A DNA stretch of 64,000 nucleotides from Colletotrichum lupini (taxonomy: Eukaryota; Ascomycota; Sordariomycetes; Glomerellales; Glomerellaceae). Position numbers and translations under genes: made by a program. Positions 48,508 to 61,100 of the stretch are shown in pieces. The stretch covers positions 5,394,001 to 5,458,000 of the forward strand of contig NC_064677.1 of NCBI RefSeq assembly GCF_023278565.1, given 5' to 3'. Position 1 is the stretch's first letter; every line of letters begins with the position of its first letter. A model generated the notes under the pieces. That model did not search any database. It was given only the letters and a program-made list of their open reading frames with translations, and was not told the DNA's origin.

Positions 48508-48712
48508 TGTTGGTATCCCTATTACAGGGTAGTTGGTTCGAACCGTAGTTGACGAAGAGATCAATTGAACTATATGAATATCTGCGTAGTAGTTGTAAAA
48601 AGGAGGTTCCAACCGTAGGTTGGGCTGGCTACGATAATCGTAAATAGGGCCCCCAATTGGCCCCTGCGCAGTCGGCTGTATGCCGCGGTCGAATTGGACT
48701 TCCAATCCGACA
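48508..48712 (-). mobile_element. Solo LTR of the copia family, not RIP-mutated
   Basis: A 205-bp sequence, reverse complement of the copia LTR, from TGTTGGTATCCC to CCAATCCGACA, flanked by a perfect 5-bp target duplication ATATT (48503-48507 and 48713-48717). CpA and TpG dinucleotides are intact, unlike the LTRs of the full element. It lies in the promoter/5' region of the flavoenzyme gene. Its length is below the few-hundred-base threshold known for efficient RIP. Confidence 0.95.
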
Positions 48713-48717
48713 ATATT

Positions 48718-50112
48718 AGTCGATGAAGGAGCTAACTTAAACATGTTTTGTTTTATATATTCCCTCTCTCGAGATGCAGATGCGTTCAAAGCCGGTCCCT
48801 AACCGTATCACTGTTCACAATCAGTCCACGCCCCCTCTTTGACATCACGAACTTCAGGCAAATGCCTTTATGGGAAATAATTGCTCGTGAGTCTCCCTCG
48901 AAGAAGGCCAGGGACGGGAACCTAAATTCCGTCCCCCCCGTTAAGTATCCTTTCCATGGGTGAAGGAGACTCTGATGGGGGCAAAGATACAAGGTGTCAA
49001 CTTTTCAATGCGTAGGAAGATACTGCCGTCTTTGCTCAGCACGGAGCTCGATTCTGCCTACAGTCTAAGCGCTTGAGTGACATCTGCGCGCATGTCAATC
49101 TCGGACGTGCTCGTGGGCCGAAGTGTAGTCACTTTCGTCTGTAATTATTGGCCACTATCTTTTGGATTAATTTTGGTCCAATGTTTCCGCGCCTTACACG
49201 CGCTCCGCCATGCCGCTTGCGACCTACTCGTACTGTGTAGGTATTGTGAGTAGCAATGCCCCTACGTTGCTTGTTCTACTGAAACGACGTTAAAGATACA
49301 AACACTCCTACAACTGGAGTAAACCTTGTGAGTTCTGGTGTGCACAGCCTTTGTGGTTAAGCTCCCGGAAATCAAGACGGCCAACCTACATCGTCCCGGT
49401 CCCGGCCCCGAGAAGGTTGCAAGTGGAGTACTCCAGGTCGGCGTAGCCTGCAATGAAAGATGATCAGCAGGCATGGTGAACATACCCGCGGACAACGTAA
49501 ATCCTCAGTTCTGTGACTTTAAACTACTATTCTCAGGTCCGGAAGCTGCGAAGAAGTTACTTAGTCTATACAGAGACCCACCACATGGTTTTACTTCAAA
49601 ACCTTGGCAGCAGTCAGCCAGTCTCACGGTCGACGACATGCTCGCCAGATTGGACCATCAGCACAAGTGCTTTGAGCTTTCAAACATGTATCTTGCCTGT
49701 AACAACACGTACAGCGCCCAACGTTCTTTCGAATTCAAGGCGGAAACGGAAAATAAGCAAGGCGAAAACTCCAGTCTACGCCACGGACTCGCAGTGTTAG
49801 CCTAATGCATCCTAATAGCAGCATGTACTTCAAGCGCTCCAGGGCGGTTTTAGAGTGCGATTTGATGTCGTACCAGGCTCGGCCCGGTGCCCCCGTAATA
49901 GGATCCTATCAATAGTCCTCGCAGTGGAGAAACAAAAGTTTCTTGCAGGCTGTTGGCTGGTGTGTTCGTGTTTATACTATCCAACTTGTGGGAGACATAA
50001 GTAAGCAACTGGACCTGTCCCCTTTTCACGGCATCATAGTAGATATGCCACATGCGCCGACCTTTCCTATATTTCTTTTCTCACGAACCATCACTTAAAG
50101 CTTACGTCTAAG
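48718..50112. other. Intergenic region between the two divergent island-3 genes
   Basis: Shared upstream region of the flavoenzyme gene (minus strand) and the terpene synthase gene (plus strand). Apart from the doubtful frame at 49473-49805 I see no gene. Confidence 0.5.
49473..49805 (+). CDS. Doubtful open frame, hypothetical or gene remnant
   Basis: 110 codons from an ATG; the text (for example LTVDDMLARLDHQHKCFELS) is not low-complexity and looks more protein-like than other spurious frames here. I recognise no family, and found no convincing exons upstream or downstream. It could be a remnant of a former cluster gene or chance. Confidence 0.2.
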   Translation: MVNIPADNVNPQFCDFKLLFSGPEAAKKLLSLYRDPPHGFTSKPWQQSASLTVDDMLARLDHQHKCFELSNMYLACNNTYSAQRSFEFKAETENKQGENSSLRHGLAVLA

Positions 50113-51419
50113 ATGTCTCATTCTTCAGTTACCGCAGCGCCCTTCTCACTTCACCCTGCTCTTTCATCTACTCCAAGAGGACATCAAACTCGTGACAATG
50201 ATTTGCTGCCGCAAAGGACCCATGGAGTTCGCGAGAAAATGCTTTTGCAGCTCCATGGCCAGAAGATTCGCATTCCCGACCTGGGACGGCTGATGGAAGA
50301 TTGGCCGAGAGACCAGAACCCACACCTCAATGCTGTAGACAGCAAAATTCTCCAGATCATCGAGAGGTAAAAGGACTTTATAGCGATGATCGGGATGTCA
50401 CTGACCAAGCAATAGTCACGCAGTCAATGATGCCGTTCGTGGTCGTCTAACTAAGGCCATGCTATCGAAGCAACTGACGGGCTGGTACCCATATGCTTCG
50501 TGCGATAGAATCGAAGCTCTCACTTCCTTCCAGGCCTGGATGTTCATCGTCGATGACATGCTCGACCAGTACTCGCTCATACATAAGTTCGACTTCGCCT
50601 CGCTGCATGTTCTTCTGGCCGATTGCCGGGACTTCATTGACCGTAGCCTCGGACTCCTCACTATATGTACCTCTGAAACCGGTCAACCACAGTATCGGGA
50701 TTATGACGCCGTTGTATCATTTGCTGAGTATGCTGAAGCTGTCATGAAGGCCAACGGGGACAATTACAGCTATCGACAACGCATCGCCAAAGAAGCTACT
50801 GCCACCCTTGACGGCTATCGACAAGAAGCCGTGAACCGGTATGCTGGTCGAGCCACATCGCTCCAAGAATACCTCGGATACCGCGAGGCATCATCATGCA
50901 TCATGCAGGTGGCCGTTAACCTCGAGTTCGCCAACGGCATCAGCCTCCCCGAGGAGGTCATGGCATCCCCAGAAATGCGCGAGCTGTACCGAGCTGCTGT
51001 TGCCATCGTCTGGATCGTCAACGACATTGTGAGTCTGCGCAAGGAACTCAGGGAAGGTTTCGTCGAGAACCTTGTTGTCTTGCTAGCCAATGGCGATGCG
51101 CAAAAGGGGCTAGATGGTGCTGTGACTCGATTGGAGCACGAAGTCTCTGCGCTCAACGACGCCGTCAAGGCTTCTGCTCGCCGCTTCGACGATACGCCAT
51201 ATAAGAATCACGTCACTCTGCTGGCGAAAAATTGCAAAAATATGTGTATGGCAAATTGGTTATGGAGGTAAGCAAAACTCAAGCCATCAATCCATGTGCT
51301 CGAATCTGACCGCGACGCGAAACAGTATGAAGACCCCCCGGTACTGTCTTTCGGACATCAAGCCCGATGCTGAAGGCGGGTACACGTTCACGGTTGATTC
51401 CACGTCGGAGGAGAGCTGA
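50113..51419 (+). CDS. Class I terpene synthase (sesquiterpene-cyclase type)
   Basis: Exons 50113-50366, 50416-51267 and 51326-51419 with introns of 49 and 58 bases; 399 aa, the usual length of fungal single-domain terpene cyclases. It should ionise a prenyl diphosphate, most likely farnesyl diphosphate, with Mg2+ and cyclise the cation. The Asp-rich metal motif is DDMLD (131-135) and the NSE triad is NDIVSLRKE (287-295, with Asn287, Ser291, Glu295). The C-terminal WSMKTPRY (368-375) supplies the Arg-Tyr pair that caps the active site; it is formed only by splicing exon 2 to exon 3. No signal peptide or membrane segment, so cytosolic. The product cannot be predicted from sequence. It is divergent to the flavoenzyme gene and lies between two transposon blocks. 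Confidence 0.93.
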
Positions 51420-52380
51420 TCTCTGTATTTCGTCGCGATGATGAACATGAGCAAGCATATCATGCATGGGTGTTGAGGTTCTGCAATTTGAGTAGAATTC
51501 TGGGCTGGTTGACGATTCTTGACTGAGAGCCCGGTCACTCTGTATGGTAGAATTTCATCTTCGCCAAACCCCCTCAAATCAAATCCAAACACGCACTATC
51601 AGTATGAGTAATCATTGAAGCTGCACGCCAATCCTCGTACATTCATCCACGCATGGCGTGATTCATGGCCAACCAATTACCAACCTTTGCAGAATCGTGG
51701 GGCTCTTCTGTGATACTTCTGACTGTCGTCGATCAAGGTTTGAACGTCGGTATCGGTAAGTTATCTCAGCATAAGCTTTAATATCTCCAACGTGACGTAC
51801 AATGGTTCGGTATTTCTTGCATATTGCACACTTTGTCTTTCATCGGTCGATCGATGGTTCGCTTTCGCTTAGGACACGCCTTAGAGCGTTCACCATCCAC
51901 TAGAGAAGCGGCTTCACATGCTGTATCATTGTAAGTTCTACCTCACCGGAGCTGACTTGTCCGCGGACCGCCTTTCAAAAATTCCGATGGCTCGCCCGGA
52001 GCGTCCGGTGGTCCCGGTGTTCCACTCACGGCCTGCCAGCTTGACCAGCTGGCTTAATATGGAGTAGAGACGTGTGGGTAGCTCTCACACAATTAGGTTA
52101 GCCTTTGGCTGATTTCTTCAATTGTAACTATAGTCGGTCTTCATAGGGCGAGTGTGCTCAGCGACAGGGATTCGGGATCGTACCTCCTGCCCAGTGGAGT
52201 GTTGCCTGTCGGGACAGGTTCGAAGTGTAATGAATTAACATTCAGACAAGAAAACTCGCTATTAATCTCAGTTCTCAAGTAGTCATTTTGATGTTAGAAT
52301 GCCTACTCAATTACTCGAAAAAGTGGGTTGATGCCGCTCTTCGTCAGGGAAAGCTTCCCCTTTTACCTTACCTTGGGTGT
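51420..52380. other. 3' flank of the terpene synthase gene
   Basis: About 1 kb of normal composition with short shadow frames on the minus strand. No gene recognised. It ends abruptly at 52381 where a RIP-affected LTR-like sequence begins. Confidence 0.5.
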
Positions 52381-52500
52381 TATTAGATTAGAAGTCTAAT
52401 TCGACCTCGATATACGGCTGACCGCGCAAGGGCTAATTACGGCCCTTATTTTTAATTATCGTAGCCTACTTAATTTATAATTAGAACCTCTTTTTTATAC
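52381..52500 (+). repeat. Diverged, truncated relative of the copia LTR
   Basis: Begins TATTAGATTAGAAGTCTAAT, aligned with the start of the copia LTR at 45365. It stays similar for about 120 bases (CGCAAGGGCTAATTA, CGTAGCC, TAGAACCTC), then diverges. It marks the sharp left edge of the last AT-rich block. Confidence 0.7.
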
Positions 52501-53516
52501 TTATATAATAAATTATATCCCTTTAGGGTCCGGTCCGCCTTATTAAGGGCCATCTTTACTTTTATAAGTAAGCTAGTTTATTAAAGTTAATATTAAGTAT
52601 TTATTATAGAGTTATTATAGGGGCATTAACGTATATAAAAAGAACGGTTATTTATTAAAAATAGGAAATAAGTACGAAGTTTATTTTAATATAAAGGGTA
52701 CGAGTAAAGTAGGCCTTAGTAATTATATAACTAAGGTTATATAATATATAATAAGGTTATAAATAGTTAAAGCTATTATAACATACCCCCCTAAATAAAT
52801 ATATATTTAGAAAAAGCGCACTTAATTACCTATATTATTATAAAAAGGTTTATTAAAAGCGGAAAGCTAAATACTAATATATAAGAATTTATTTATAAAA
52901 GGAATTATAAAGTAAATTAGTCTATATATAGAGTTATAAATAAGGGGTAAATCGGCCGTAAATTAACCTTTATATTCGTTATTATAAGTAATTTTAAGGC
53001 TATATTATTAATAAAAAGTATAATTAAAGGACGGCCTCTTATTAACTAAATAATTAACTTATAGGTTAAGGGTAGTAAATATATAAAGTTTTTATTACTA
53101 TTTATAATACTAACTTTCTTTCCCTTTTTAATTTATACTTATATTATTACTATATATATATACTCTTACTTTTTATTTTTATACCCGCGTTCTTATATAT
53201 ATATATTATTAAAAAAAAGTCTTTATTAATAGTATTATTTTTATTTAAATATTATTAAAATAATTAATCAAAAACCGCGCTCGTATTACTATAATATGGG
53301 AGGTTAAGAAGTATAAGTACGAAACTATAGTTTTAAAAGAGAATAATAGCTCCTTTAGCCCCCCTTATAAGCCCGAGATAAGTAAATAATATTCCCTTAT
53401 TTTATATTTTAATTATAATATAACTTTCGTTTATTTAATATTAATTTAATTATTTTATTTAATAAGTAGTGGCCTTATAGCTAAATAAGTTGCTTAAAAA
53501 AGTAATAAAAATAAAA
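52501..53516. repeat. RIP-degraded transposon DNA
   Basis: AT-rich, CpA/TpG-poor, no readable protein. It may be the far end of the minus-strand copia element whose RT lies at 62690-62970, separated by the gypsy insertion. Confidence 0.5.
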
Positions 53517-53706
53517 AGGGTTTATAACCCCCTCCCTCGCTCTTTTTTAAAAGTTAAAAAAAAGTCTTTATTTTTTTAAAAAATAATATAAGCGAGGAGG
53601 GTTTATAACCCCCTCCCTTACCTCTTTTTGAAAAAAAAAAAAGAAAAACGAAGACTTTTCTTAAAAGAATTAAAAAAATAAAATAGGTTTATAACCCCCT
53701 CCCTTA
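53517..53706. repeat. Tandem repeat of about 82 bp with a conserved C-rich core
   Basis: The core GGTTTATAACCCCCTCCCT occurs at about 53520, 53601 and 53684, about 82 bases apart. On the minus strand each core is a purine tract. The gypsy element inserted inside the third copy: its target duplication CCTTA is the end of that core, and the sequence after the element (61101 onward) continues the unit. Confidence 0.75.
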
Positions 53707-54245
53707 TATTATAACCTAATATATATAACTAAAACTAGGGCCCGCCCCGTAGGCTTATAGCGGCTATAATATATTATATATATAAAAATATAAAAATATA
53801 AAGTAACTCTTACGGAATAAAAGAACTATAAATAAGTTATATATAAATAAGAAATAGTAATTATATAATAAACTAATTACTATAATTATTCTAAGTAATT
53901 ACTTATTAATATTTACTAAGTAATTACTTAACGAATAAAAGTAATTATTAATAAAAAATATGTTTATAAACGGATTTATATATAATATAGACTTAAGCTA
54001 GGCTTAAAAATAGACTTTTTATAACTTTTTAATAATTAACTTAGTATTAAATCTTACGATCGCTTTTAGCTATTTTTATTAAGAACCCCTTTTAATAAGC
54101 TTATAATTAATTACTAAAGCCTTATTTATTTTATAATTTATAAATATAGTTTTAGAAAAGCTATTTATAATTACGATACTATTTATTTAGTATTCGTAGC
54201 CTTAATTTTTATTAATATACTTATTATAACTAGTTAGTTATAATA
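53707..54245 (+). repeat. 5' LTR of the gypsy element
   Basis: Starts TATTATAACCTAA and ends TTATAATA, from TG...CA after RIP. It contains CTAGGGCCCGCCCCGTAGGC. Confidence 0.9.
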
Positions 54246-55153
54246 TTTTAATTACTCTTATTTAATAAGTTTACTCTTTAAAAAACTAACTAAATAGTAC
54301 GAATATATTAATTATTAATAATAATAATACGGCGTAGCTTATTAAAGTAGTTATACTTACTATTTAATAGTTATATAATATAATACTTAAACTTAAAAAT
54401 AAAAACGAGTAACTTTATATTTAGTTTATAATACCCTAATTATTTTTAATATTTAGAACTAAGTATTCTAAACCGGAACCTTATAATAAGTCTTTAAATA
54501 CTTTTTAAGGATTTCTTATTTAAACTAGGGCCTTTTTATATTATTATAAGACCTCTTTTATTATTAAAATAAATAAGGTCTATTATATAACTTTATTTCT
54601 TTTTAAAAAGGATACCCTTACTTAGTTCGAACCCTTTATAAAAGATTACTTTAAAAACGAACGTAATATTTAAAATAAAAATACTAAAAAGATCTTTAAT
54701 AATTATAATAAGTTTAAAAAAAGACTTAAAGAAACTTTTAATAACTTTAATAAAGAACGAATTACTAAACGAAGATTTATAACTTTTGTATAAAAAGGGT
54801 TAATTAGTAAATATATATTTAAATTAAAATAAATTATTTCTAAACTTAATTAGGGTAACGAAGTACTTATAATAGCTTTTTATTATAGCTTAAAAAAAGA
54901 AGTTAAAAATAACCTCTTTTATTAAAACCGACCTAATAAACTCTATAATTATATTAATATAATAATTAAGATTAATAATTAACTCTACGAATAACGTTTC
55001 GAACGTAAAGGATAAAACGCTTAAAATAACCGATCTAAGCCTAATAATAAATATAAGTATAGACTAACGACTACTATAACGAAGTATTATAGCAGACTAA
55101 TAGACCTTAGTATTATTAAAAAAAAATAACTTTAATAAAAAAAGGACCTTAAA

Positions 55154-55195
55154 TACTATAATTACGATAAACTAGGATATATAGTTAGAAACTAT
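55154..55195 (+). pseudogene. gypsy gag CCHC zinc-knuckle remnant
   Basis: Fourteen codons fit CX2CX4HX4C with every Cys and the His now Tyr (YYNYDKLGYIVRNY), exactly what RIP does to TGC/TGT/CAC/CAT codons. Confidence 0.8.
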
Positions 55196-57359
55196 TAATA
55201 ACCTAAGCGTATTTAATACTAACCTATTTTAAAAAGGCGAACTAATATTATAAATAAAAAAGTTCCTTACGGATAACTTTTATAAATAGCTTATTATAAT
55301 AATAGCTACTTTACTTACTAAAATAGTAAAAAGTAAATAAGATAATATCCTAAATAACTTAAAAATAATAAATAATTTACTTTATTGCTTATTAAAACTT
55401 TAGTAATAGTAATAAGAAAAAAAGAAATACCCGCTTATTAACCCTATATTATTAAAGAGAATAATATTAAATATATTATTATACTCTCTTAGATTTATAA
55501 AAATATAAAAAAGAAGGGTAAAACGGACCTTATTATAAAAAATATACTTGACTTTTTTAAAGGACGAATTAAGTAAAAACTCTTAGTTAATATAAAAGAG
55601 TAGCTCCTTAAGTTTAAAAAAAAAGGACCTAATATAAAAGTTTTTTTAAATAGCTTTATATATATAATATAACGAAATAATATAAACTAAAAATAACTTA
55701 TTAAGTTTTAAAAAGAACTTAATTTAGATAAAATACTAACTAAGTCTATTTATATAATATAATAAATAAACGTTAATAAGAAATTTATTTATAAAATTAA
55801 AGAATAGTTTAAGGACCTCGTATATAAAAATAAAATTAAAATACTTAAGAAACCGACTCTTAATTTTAAAATTATTAATAAAAAAGGAATCGACTTTAAA
55901 ATCGAAAAAGAAATATCGAAATAGGAACTAGTTCTTTTTATTTTAATAAAATAGAATTATTTTATAATTTAGATAAACCTCGTAACGTTACTTAACGACG
56001 TACTTAAATAGAAATCGATTATAAAGTATTACTTAGCGTTAATAATACTAATTCTAAAGAGAATAATAATAAACTACGGTATAAATATATTTATTTATTT
56101 AAAAATAATTAAGTTATTTAGTTTTATAAAACTAAAGAACGTAAAAAGATTATAATAACCCCCTATACGGATAAAGATTACTTTTTACTTAACCCTAAGG
56201 ACCCCTTTTATAAAAAATTATTTTAAATAAAATACTTAAATAATAAATACTTTTAATATTTTATATCTAACTAAAATAGTCGTTTTTATTTATAAAAACG
56301 TAATAATAAAATTATTAACAATATTTACGTAGAAGATTAATTACTTAACTAAACGTTACTAAGCTTTAATAATAATAATAGAGCTATATTTGGTCTAAAC
56401 CCTAACTTTTTTATAAAGTGCTTTAATAGTAAATATATAAAATAGAAAGATTATAAATACGACTAATACTAAATTTATTATATTAAAAAGACTAAAGCTT
56501 AAAAAGAGTATTAAGAAAAATATAAATAAGAAACCTATTTAGAAAAATAGATAATAAAAAACTAATAAAGCTAATTATAAAAGAATAACGAGAGGAAAAA
56601 ATAAAAAAGAAGTTCTTATATATAACTATATAACGTAATAACGTATATTTAAAAATTAACCTCGATATTTACGAACGAAAGTTAAACGCTATTATTAATA
56701 ATAGTATATAAAAAACTTATATTTTATTAAAAGTAGTAAATAAACTTAACTTATTATAGGTATATAAGGATAAATTATACTAATTATAAATAGTAAAAGG
56801 AGAACGAGTTAATTATAATTATAGATATATTAATTAAGAGACCGTATACTTTTTAATATATATTAATAATTAGTAAGAATATTATAATATAATATTATAA
56901 AAATCGGAGATATTAATATTATCCTAGGACTCTCGTAATTATAAAAGTATAACTTATAGATAAATTAAATTATTAACTAGATTTTTAAAAAAAATCTAGT
57001 TATTAAACGACTTAAAAAAAAAGGGTTTAAATAAATTTTTAAAAACTTTTAAAGAACGAAAATAAATACGATATATAGCTTTTATTAAAATAGTAAAAAG
57101 CTCTAAGAAGTTTATAATTAATATTAACGATTAAAAATTATAATAACTCTAAACTATACCTGAAGAGTACTAAATATATATAAAACTATTTATAAAACTT
57201 AAAAAAATAGGATTATTAAAATATAGTAATTAGAGTATAAAAATCGAACTTAAAAAAGGGATATAACTTAGGTTCTATTTAATATACTTAATAAATTAAA
57301 AAGAAATAAGAGTACTTTAATAAATATATTAATAAGAAACTCGAGAAAGGATATATTTA

Positions 57360-57760
57360 ATTATCGAATTCTCTCGTTAGATTCCCCTTATGTTTTATAT
57401 TAAAAATAAATAGAAAATTAAGACTTATTATTAATTATAAAAGACTTAACGAAATTATAAAAAAAAATTACTATCCCTTATTATTTATTATTAAGTTTAG
57501 AGATTTATTTTATAGAGCTAATTGGTTTATTATTATAGATTTTAAAAAAGTATTTAATTAGATTGAGATTAAAAAAGGAAACGAATAAAAAACGGTATTT
57601 TAAATTCGTAAAAAACTCTTTAAATATCTCGTTATACCCTTCGGACTTATTAATACTCTAATAACTTTTTAAATAATAGTTAACTATATACTCTAGGAGT
57701 ACGTTAATATTTTTATTATTATTTATATTAATAATATTCTTATTTTCTTTTCTAACTTTA
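57360..57760 (+). pseudogene. gypsy reverse transcriptase remnant
   Basis: Reads FTIIDFKKVFN-like text at about 57530-57560 (the LDL/IDF strand with the first Asp), FKYLVIPFGLINTLITF at about 57620-57675, and IYINNIL at about 57720-57740, where the catalytic Y-x-D-D now reads Y-I-N-N through G-to-A changes. Confidence 0.85.
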
Positions 57761-58639
57761 AAATATATAAAAAGTATATTTATATAGTATTTTAAAAGTT
57801 ATAAAACGCTAAGCTATATACTAAACTATTTAAATACGAATTTTATATATAAAAAGTAAACTTTTTTAAATATACTATTATATTAAGATAAATTTATATA
57901 TAAGTATTAACAATAGAAGTAGTTAGGGACTAGCCTATATTATAAAATATTAAGGACGTATAAGGATTTTTAAAATTCGTTAATTTTTATTAATAATTCC
58001 TTAAGGACTATATTAATATAGTTAGACTTTTTAATAACTTAATATAAAAGGATACCCTATTTATTTAGGATCTTAAGTATAAAGAAATATTTATTAAAAT
58101 TAAGAATAAAGTCGTTTTTAAACTAATTATTATAATCCTAGATCCTTAAAAACTTTTTAAAATCGAGATTAATACCTCGGACTTTACTATAAGAGCGGTT
58201 TTAAAATAATAAAATAAATAAAAAAAACTTTACGTATATTATTTCTATTTTAAAGCATTTTATAGAGCAAAATTAAATTAATAAATTTATAATAAAGAAC
58301 TAATAACGATTATTAAAGTATTTTAAAAATAGAAATTATAGTTATTTAGAACTAAATACGGAGTTATAGTTTATATAAATTATAAAAACTTTATGAACTT
58401 TATAATAAATAAAAATCTTAATAAATAATAAATTAAATAGAGCGAATTCTTATCTAAGTATAATTTTTAAATTATTTATTAAAAAGGTTTAGAAAATAGT
58501 AAAATAAACGCTCTTAATAAAAAGCCTAATTACGAAGTTACGGTTTTTAAAAAAATATAAGTTATTTTTAAATAAGAAAAAGATAATAGCTTTATATTAA
58601 TTATAAAGCTCTTTATAATAGCTAAAAGGATTAATATTA

Positions 58640-59350
58640 GCTCGATTAAAAAAATAACCCCTAAGCTTATTATAGAAATTTATAATATACTAGTATACGG
58701 CTACTAAGGAATTATTAAAACGTAAAAACGGATTTATTAGTACTACGATAAATCCGCTATATACGCTAAAATTATAGAAATAATTAAGAACTACGTAACT
58801 TATAAAAAAAGTAAAAATAGCTTATATAAGCCTTATAGCGAGCTATAACTATTATAATTACTAATGGAAGTATAATAATTAATTATATAGGACTTTATTA
58901 TTAAATTATTAAAGTTTAAAAAGCTATTTATTAAAATATAATATAATAGTATTTTAGGTATAGTTAATTAACTTATTAAGTTCGTATACTTTATTTTTTA
59001 TAAAGAAATAAGTACTATAGAAAACTTAGTATACGTATTTACTAAGGTTATATTTTTAAACTATAGTTTACTAAAAGAAATTATTTTTAATAAAAATAAG
59101 CTATTTATTTTACAGTTTTAGAAATCCCTAATTTATAACTTAGTATAGACTATAAACTATCGATATTATTTTATTTATAAACTAATAAATAAATAGAAAA
59201 GATTAATTAGATCCTCGAGATATACTTTTATTATTATATAAATTATAATTAGGATAATTAAGTAGTACTTTTATTAATAGCCTAGTTTATATATAATAAT
59301 ATAGTTAGCAAAGTATAAAAGAATCTCCGTTTTATTTTAATTACGGATTT
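58640..59350 (+). pseudogene. gypsy integrase remnant
   Basis: An HHCC zinc-binding N-terminal domain can be followed: LVYGY then YVTYKKSK, in which the former His and CX2C Cys codons now encode Tyr. The core region downstream is more degraded. Confidence 0.75.
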
Positions 59351-60556
59351 TAATTAATAATATATAAAAAAGTATAATAAGGACTATAAGCTATAAAAGC
59401 TATAATAAACGTAAATAAACTTAAAAAGATCTATAAGTAAGCCTTATTAAACTTTAAGTTTATATAATAATATATAAAAAAGAATATAAATAGATCAAGG
59501 ATTAGGGGACTATTTTTAAAAAAGGGGGATAGTATTTTTTTTTTTATAATATTAAAATAAAACGACTAAGTAATAAATTAAATTATAAAAAACTTAGACT
59601 TTTTAAGATTATGAAAAAAGTTTTACTAATTAATTACGAATTAAAATTACTAAATACGATACGATATTATTTTATTTTTTATATTTTATTACTTAAACTT
59701 ATATTAAGAAGTTTATATATAGAAGATTATATTATTATTAAACTAAACTAATTAAAGTACGAAGTGAAACGAATTATCGATTATAGAATTAGGAATAAAA
59801 TATAGGAATTTTCAATTAAATAGAAAAATTATGAATACGAAGAAAATACATAAGAACTTATTATAAACTTTTAGAACTCTTAGGAATTTTTTTTAAAATA
59901 CTAAAGTTAAAATTAAAACTAGAACTCTTAGTTATTATAATATCCTAATTAATTATTTTAAAAGTATTACTAAACTATACCTTTTACGTAATAACTAACT
60001 TATCCTTATTAATAATATTAAGAGGATTAGGAATTACTTTTCCCTTCTTAAATACTATCCTTTTTCTTTTTTAAATAATTTAACTTTGATAGAGACTAAT
60101 CTATTTTAGCCTACGTACGATATAAGGCCTCTACCTATTTTTAAAAAAAAGCTCTTCTAATTTTTTTTTTATATTTTAACTTATTAACTTTAGATAAAAG
60201 ACGATTTATTATAAACATAATTAATATAAAAAGTACTAATTAAAAAAAAAAAATTTATAATTATATATAGTATTAGTAATCGTATTATAAGAACGACTAT
60301 AATGTATATATTTATAATATTTTAATTTACCCTTTAATATTTTATACCTTTACCTTAATAAATAATAAAATAAATAAAGTATTTTAATTTCGAATCCTCG
60401 CTCCTTAATTTTAAAAATAAGCTTTAACTAATAATATATTAAACATTTAGTAAATATTTTAGTATTTTTAAAAAAACTACTTAACGAGCCCTAACCTAGG
60501 CTATAATAACTTATTTATAGGTTTATAAAGATAAGATTTTTTAAAAAAAGACTTAA

Positions 60557-61095
60557 TATTACGATTTAATATATATAACTAAAACTAGGGCCTGCCCCGT
60601 AGGCTTATAATAATTATAATATATTATATATATAAGAATATAGGAATATAAAATAACTCTTATAAAATAAAAAAACTATAAATAAGTCATACATAAATAA
60701 GAAGTAATAATTATATAATAAGGTAATTATTATAATTATTCTAAATAATCGCTTATTAATATTTACTAAGCGATTACTTAATAAATAAGAGTAATTATTA
60801 ATAAAAGATATGTTTATAAGCGGACTTATATATAGTATAAACTTAAGTTAAGTTTAAAAATAGACTTCTTATAGCTCTTTAATAATTAACTTAGTATTAG
60901 ATTTTATAATCGTTTTTAACTATTTTTATTAAGAACCCTTTTTAATAAGCTTATAATTAATTACTAAAGCTTTATTTATTTTACGACTTATAAATATAGT
61001 TTTAAGGAAGCTATTTATAATTACGATACTATTTACTTAGTATTCGTAGCCTTAATTTTTATTAATATACTTATTATAACTAGTTAGCCGTAATA
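60557..61095 (+). repeat. 3' LTR of the gypsy element
   Basis: Same length as the 5' LTR, starting TATTACGATTTAA and ending CCGTAATA. It keeps a TpG (GGGCCTGCC) where the 5' copy has GGGCCCGCC. Confidence 0.9.
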
Positions 61096-61100
61096 CCTTA

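Larger units (their letters stand above)
53707..61095 (+). mobile_element. Complete Ty3/gypsy LTR retrotransposon, RIP-degraded
   Basis: A 7389-bp element with two 539-bp LTRs (53707-54245 and 60557-61095) and a perfect 5-bp target duplication CCTTA (53702-53706, 61096-61100). Both LTRs keep the GC-rich landmark CCCCGTAGGCTTATA. The order of remnants, zinc knuckle, reverse transcriptase, then integrase downstream, defines Ty3/gypsy. All coding remnants are interrupted by TAA/TAG. LTR differences are overwhelmingly transitions. Confidence 0.93.
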
